Positions 59,249-64,000 of a stretch of DNA of 64,000 nt are shown piece after piece (position 1 is the stretch's first letter; every line of letters starts with the position of its first letter). Made by a program: the position numbers and the translations under genes. Under the pieces are notes generated by a model, which worked only from the letters and a program-made list of their open reading frames with translations, did not search any database and was not told the DNA's origin. This DNA is from Chaenocephalus aceratus (lineage: Eukaryota > Chordata > Actinopteri > Perciformes > Channichthyidae), in the NCBI GenBank assembly GCA_023974075.1, contig CM043808.1, positions 25,690,448 through 25,754,447 of the forward strand, given 5' to 3'.

Positions 59249-62021
59249 CTATTGGAGAAGAAACACAAATAAAGGAAGTTAGGACACAACTGAAAGGTAG
59301 GGAGATAGGCGAAAAACATGCTCAGGTTTCTTCAGTTTTTTAGGTAAGGCGTACTTAATACTACACATAGAGAAAAGCCCATTATGAACAAGGCTCTTAG
59401 GTTAAGGAAAAACAGTAGGAAGAGATTCAAAGACACTTTAATGGTCATCCAGATGAAAAACTGAGTTTGACAGGCAGCTACAAATAATGGGTCACAGTAA
59501 AAGACACATTTTCAGCTAAAAAGCTAATCTTTCATATAACCTGGGCAACATATCCACATAATATTGAGATACATATGTTCTTAGATTTTGGATATCGTGA
59601 TGTTATAAGTATTGTCTTTCCCATGTTTATAAGTAGACATATAATGCTAATTTTCAGGTAAAGAAACTGAGAGAGAAATTCCTTCACACTACAGGAAAGA
59701 GGATAAAAACCCCAAAAGCATAATAGAACTTCTAAATGCAGCATTATAGTAACGTGATGGCACTCTCTGAATTGTTTCCATTACATTTCAACAAAAAGTG
59801 CAGATAAAAACTGTAAAATAAGAGACTCGCGGACCCTCCATTCATGGCAGGGTAAGACAGACGGGAGGAAGAGAAGTGAGACAGGACGTGAAGGTTGACA
59901 GATGGGAGGGGGGATGCTAAACATGTGATACATATCTGTCAGCTGCAAGGCTACATGTGTGAGTATGTATGTACATCATGCACGGTCAGCTCTCTGGCAT
60001 GTCTCCACAAATCAAATGAAACATAAAAATGTCTACATTCAATGTCCACAAATATTCAAACTAAATACTTATTGGATTCACTGACAGATAAAAGAAATGA
60101 CTATAGATACGTTGTCTGGCTTAAGCCTTTTCTTAGAGAGCCGGTATGATAATATATTTGAAATCTTTGTAATAGAAAGTATCACCTCCTGCGTGAGGCT
60201 TCAGGAAATTACATTTCGGAGAAGTGAAATGAAATGTGTTTTTGCACAGAACGTCCTTGTTTTTGTTTAAATGTGTTTTTAAAAAAAATGTAAAATGAAA
60301 AACATTTTATTTGTTTGTTTTGTATGATAACATAGTTAGATGATGAGGTTCTGTAACGGTATCTGACTAAAGATGACTCTGCGAACTACTGCTGTAAAAT
60401 CCCATATACAAAGAAAAGGTCATTTCTCTACATCCTCGAGCCTGTTATTTATTGCAGGACTGAAGTACATCAGACATTAGACATAACAGGACTCAAACAT
60501 TACTGTGTGTGTGTGTGTGTGTGTGCTTTGACAGTAAGAATGCAAATATATTTTATATTATGTCAATGTGTGTGACTTTAAGGAGTGATGAGAGAAAACA
60601 AGAGCTGATCCACTTCCACAAAACGGTTTAAACCCAAATTGGACAAAAGCTACACGGTTCTCCTCGCAATTAGCATTAGAGCTAATCCAAACACATCTTA
60701 GACCTGACGTTGTACTTAATGCACAGATATGAAACAACCTTTAGACCCAACTGTGAGCTTTGACAGCACACAACCTGAGACAGCATTAACTAAACGCTGA
60801 CGTTTTCCCGTTAGCTGAACAAGCTTGTCAAATGTAAAGCAGAAAACATCAGCAGCTTCATTCAGCACAGACGGATCTAAAATGAGCTCGATGTAAAGCC
60901 TAAAGTCACAGGCTGCTGTTACTGTGCAGCGAACACTTCCCTCTCCGAGCAAACAGACTCCTTTATGCAAAGTCAACATGCCAGGCCGTGTGACAACGTG
61001 AAGCTACATTTTTACAACCGATCAGCTACGTTAACTTTACAAACAGTCGAGAGTCAACAGCATTTCAACATGAGAAGTTTCCAACAAGTCCTAATTTAGA
61101 TATCTTTTCCGATACGATTCAGAACAACGTGAATGATTTAAAGAGTGCGATAGAGATACAGAGTTCCTTTGATTTCAGGTACACTCTGTTCATGCCTGTG
61201 AGTCTAAATCACCTCATCAGTTACAGTCCAATCCAAAGAGACAATGCAACCCACAGTGAACGAGAACATGTCATGTGAATGCGAGTTATTTGGAATCATT
61301 GGAATAAAGGGTTAGGCAAAGTAGCAATATGAAGCACAACACAATCCCCTTTGTCTGCCTTTTTAGATTTACAGCTGTTTGTACTGTGGCAGCCATGCCT
61401 TTCATAACTCTTGGTGTATTGTACCCGTTGCAAATCAATCAGCCGGACTGCTTTATGACAATATGGATATTGGATGTGTGTATCTACTAGATTCATTACT
61501 GTATTATACTTCTCATGGGGCTTCAATGTTGTGTTTTCCCGTGCTATATATTATCTATTTACTGATTTTTGATCACTACGATTGGATTTTCTTGTCCAAC
61601 CACGTTTCACTGTTTCTTTATTGCTTCTGTACAAGAAACCAAATGCCTCAACTAGTCCTCAGCCTGTTTAGCTCATGGTAAAGCTAAACAGCTACATGAA
61701 AAGGCAGGGCAGAAGCCAATGAATGACACCTCTGCTCCTAAAGCTTGTTTTACTTTACCACAAGTGAAAATTACATCAGTTCACCGTACAGTAACGTACA
61801 GAGCAAGTCAAGAATGGAAATCACTGCCAAATTAAATTACACAAAAAAAAAAAAAATCGCTGCGAAAGCATTTTTGAAAACACTTGAATTGTTTATAATC
61901 TCCTATAGTGTGTGAGGGTTTTAAAGGGCCTTCTAAACTTATATTTATGTTAGAGTCAGTTAATCCAGTCTTTATTATGTATTTTTATTACCTAAATTAT
62001 GGAAATTCTTTATGTTGAATT
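59249..62021 (-). other. lpgat1: lpgat1 upstream intron, nothing recognised
   Basis: No lpgat1 exon or other gene found. A short (GT)n run lies at 60503-60524. Confidence 0.5.
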
Positions 62022-62254
62022 GGATTGGATTGGATATACTTTATTAATCCCCGTGGGGAAATTGTTTCTCTGCATTTGACCCATCCTAGTGTTAGGAGCA
62101 GTGGGCTGCCATTTTGAACAGCGCCCGGGGAGCAGTGTGGGGAATGGTGCCTTGCTCAGGGACACCTCGGTAGCACTTGGTCTTTCAGGGACTTGAACTG
62201 GTGACCTTTCAGTTGCCAAGCCAAGTCCCTATCGACTTCGCCACCACCACCCCA
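62022..62254. repeat. interspersed repeat, family D copy 2
   Basis: Begins with a GGATT repeat and TACTTTATTAATCCCCGTGG, the kind of end seen on some teleost LINEs, and shares its body with 46418-46580. It contains GACTTGAACTGGTGACC, absent from the other copy. Confidence 0.8.
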
Positions 62255-64000
62255 CTCTACATATGTTTTATGTAGAGTAGCATTGCATCACTGTGTGTTA
62301 TGGTTGTGTTTTGTTAAGAGTAATGTAAATGCATATTTCTATATAGTCACCACGTAAACTGTGTTGGAAGAAAAGCTGCAAAAGCAAGTGGGGATCTAAA
62401 CAAACAAACAACTGAAAACAATTCCCAATTCGGGATTAATAACGTATATCTTATCGTATCAAACTAACTAACTTATACTGGAAGGGAAAACGCTGAGGCT
62501 GCTGGTTAATGTATACCAAAATTAGAGAGACTTGATAGGCAGACTGGCTAACACCAGCGGTCCCTGTGAGGGTAATTAGATCTAGATATTTGTCCAAGTG
62601 TGCTGAAAGCCGGCCATCGTCTCCCACGAGCGGCCTGCCAGAGAACAGGGGCGCCGAGCCAAGGTATCACTCCCGTGACAAACAATACTGTAATAACAGG
62701 AGCCGTGGTAATTTAAAGTGACATCAGAGACGCCCTGCCCTTCTGTAAACAGTTAGAGGAAGGAAGCACACTGGCTGATCTCTGGCTCTCTATCAGGCCA
62801 CTCTGCAGGCCAATTACAACACTTGAAATCCACCCACCGACTAAAATTGCCTCTGATTGGTCCGTGCTATCATACACATTTACCTGTGTTACGGCGCTGC
62901 ATTCCCACCCTTAATGACTCACAACTGTGAACTTTGCATACCTGCCAACTACACACACATGGTTTTATAGCCTTATCATATCGCTGCACAAAGAGCCTTT
63001 CTGCAGGCTGTGAGCCGCACTGGTGACCCGTGTGTTTCGTATCCGTGCCAAGCAGTGTCTTTAGACCGGTTGGCATTGCATGGCTGATACACAGCGGCAC
63101 ACACATTTACATCAAATCCTATTTCCTCCCAGTGGCCCATTTGTCTGTGAGTGAGTCAGCAAGCTCTGGGCAGCGCTGCCGAGCATCAGGGAGGGTCAGA
63201 GGGAGACAGAGCTGTGTCTTTGATCAGCCAGACAGACACACAGACAGGACATAGCGCTCTTGTGGGGGGGTGTGTTTTCTTGCCCTAGGTTTTAATGCCA
63301 TTAGCTGGATTCAAATGGAAGGACAAGCCCTACTGCAGCAACCAGCTTCCCCTCATCCTGCTGCTGGAACAGAGGAGAGGACACAGAAAAGAAAGAAGTG
63401 GGAGATGGACTGAAACAAAAGCAGGGGGAAATGAAATGTGACGTGTCTAAAATGTTTTTAAAATCCCATTCCTGCCAGAGGTTATAAACAAAACTACTGC
63501 TGTCGTCATTGTTTGTTGACTTTGTAAAGGATTTGTTAGTGCTGATGCTGTCAGACACAGAGCTGCGTTAGCTAAAGCCACTTCCTCAATAATGCTGGCC
63601 CAAAAGTCTCTCCAAATTACTATTAACGCAGCACGCCCTTGAAATTGATTTTGAACCCGAGCCAGGAGAGTCCGCTGGGTAAACCGAGTGAGCTCGAACA
63701 TGAGGGACTCATTGCATCGTGTGTTTATGTCCGTTTTAACGCTGTGCTTTTTCACTGGGGACGGTTCCAAGAAGCGGGTTTACTGTGCTATCTGGATAAT
63801 TTCACTTAGTTAAAAAGGTGGAGTCAGCCGTTTTAATCCAATATAATTGTTGTAAAATTCAGCGGATATGTCCTTACTGTCTGCTAGCTGTCTGCCCTGA
63901 GTGCGCTGAATCCATCAGAAGTTCATACGCAGCCACAAAACAGCATTCAAGTCATTCTGCATCAGAGGGGCAATGAGCTACTGCACATGAGAGGCCTTGG
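62255..64000 (-). other. lpgat1 upstream intron or spacer, nothing recognised
   Basis: No exon identified. An open frame at 63447-63770 (minus) has no family signature that I recognise. Confidence 0.45.

Noticed and set aside
60716..60979. 87-residue minus-strand frame near lpgat1
   Set aside because: No family signature and no match to the expected lpgat1 exon content.
63447..63770. 107-residue minus-strand frame, possible lpgat1 upstream exon
   Set aside because: No resemblance to LPGAT1 or another family I know, and no convincing splice borders.

Overview
This is a vertebrate nuclear window, almost certainly from a percomorph-type teleost fish. It has spliced genes with GT/AG introns, a very heavy load of (GT)n/(CA)n microsatellites, teleost-type hAT, piggyBac and Harbinger-like miniature elements, and LINE 3' fragments. 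No prokaryotic-style gene organisation is present. All four recognisable protein genes lie on the minus strand. Reading down the minus strand (right to left) they are lpgat1, nek2, slc30a1 and rd3, the order and orientation I recall for human chromosome 1q32.3, so this is a conserved syntenic block.

Layout. 1-3.3 kb: a nested transposon stack. 3.3-5.6 kb: first coding exon of rd3 plus a candidate 5' non-coding exon. 5.6-24 kb: repeat-rich spacer with microsatellites, a deletion-derived piggyBac element, several TTAA-flanked MITEs, LINE 3' ends, a hAT MITE carrying a solo LTR, and a decayed LINE reverse transcriptase. About 24.2-30.3 kb: slc30a1 (zinc exporter ZnT1), two coding exons, a long 3' UTR, and a promoter with a TATA box, CCAAT boxes and a metal-response-element core. 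About 31.3-35.3 kb: nek2, complete in nine coding exons, with a cell-cycle-type promoter. 35.3-40.4 kb: spacer with two MITEs and a weak candidate for an unrecognised small gene. 40.4-64 kb: the last three coding exons of lpgat1, its probable 3' UTR and poly(A) signal, and very long introns packed with repeats. The upstream lpgat1 exons and the final rd3 exon are outside the window.

The genes are not known to act in one pathway; they are housekeeping or tissue genes held together by synteny. ZnT1 exports zinc at the plasma membrane, NEK2 drives centrosome separation in G2/M, LPGAT1 is an ER acyltransferase, and RD3 controls photoreceptor guanylate cyclase. The clearest discoveries are evolutionary: nested insertions whose pre-insertion sites can be read from sister copies in the same window, several elements with intact target-site duplications, a piggyBac remnant that keeps its acidic N-terminus and cysteine-rich C-terminus, and a NEK2 whose C-terminal dipeptide is IR where human NEK2A has MR. 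I did not find a convincing new multi-gene system.
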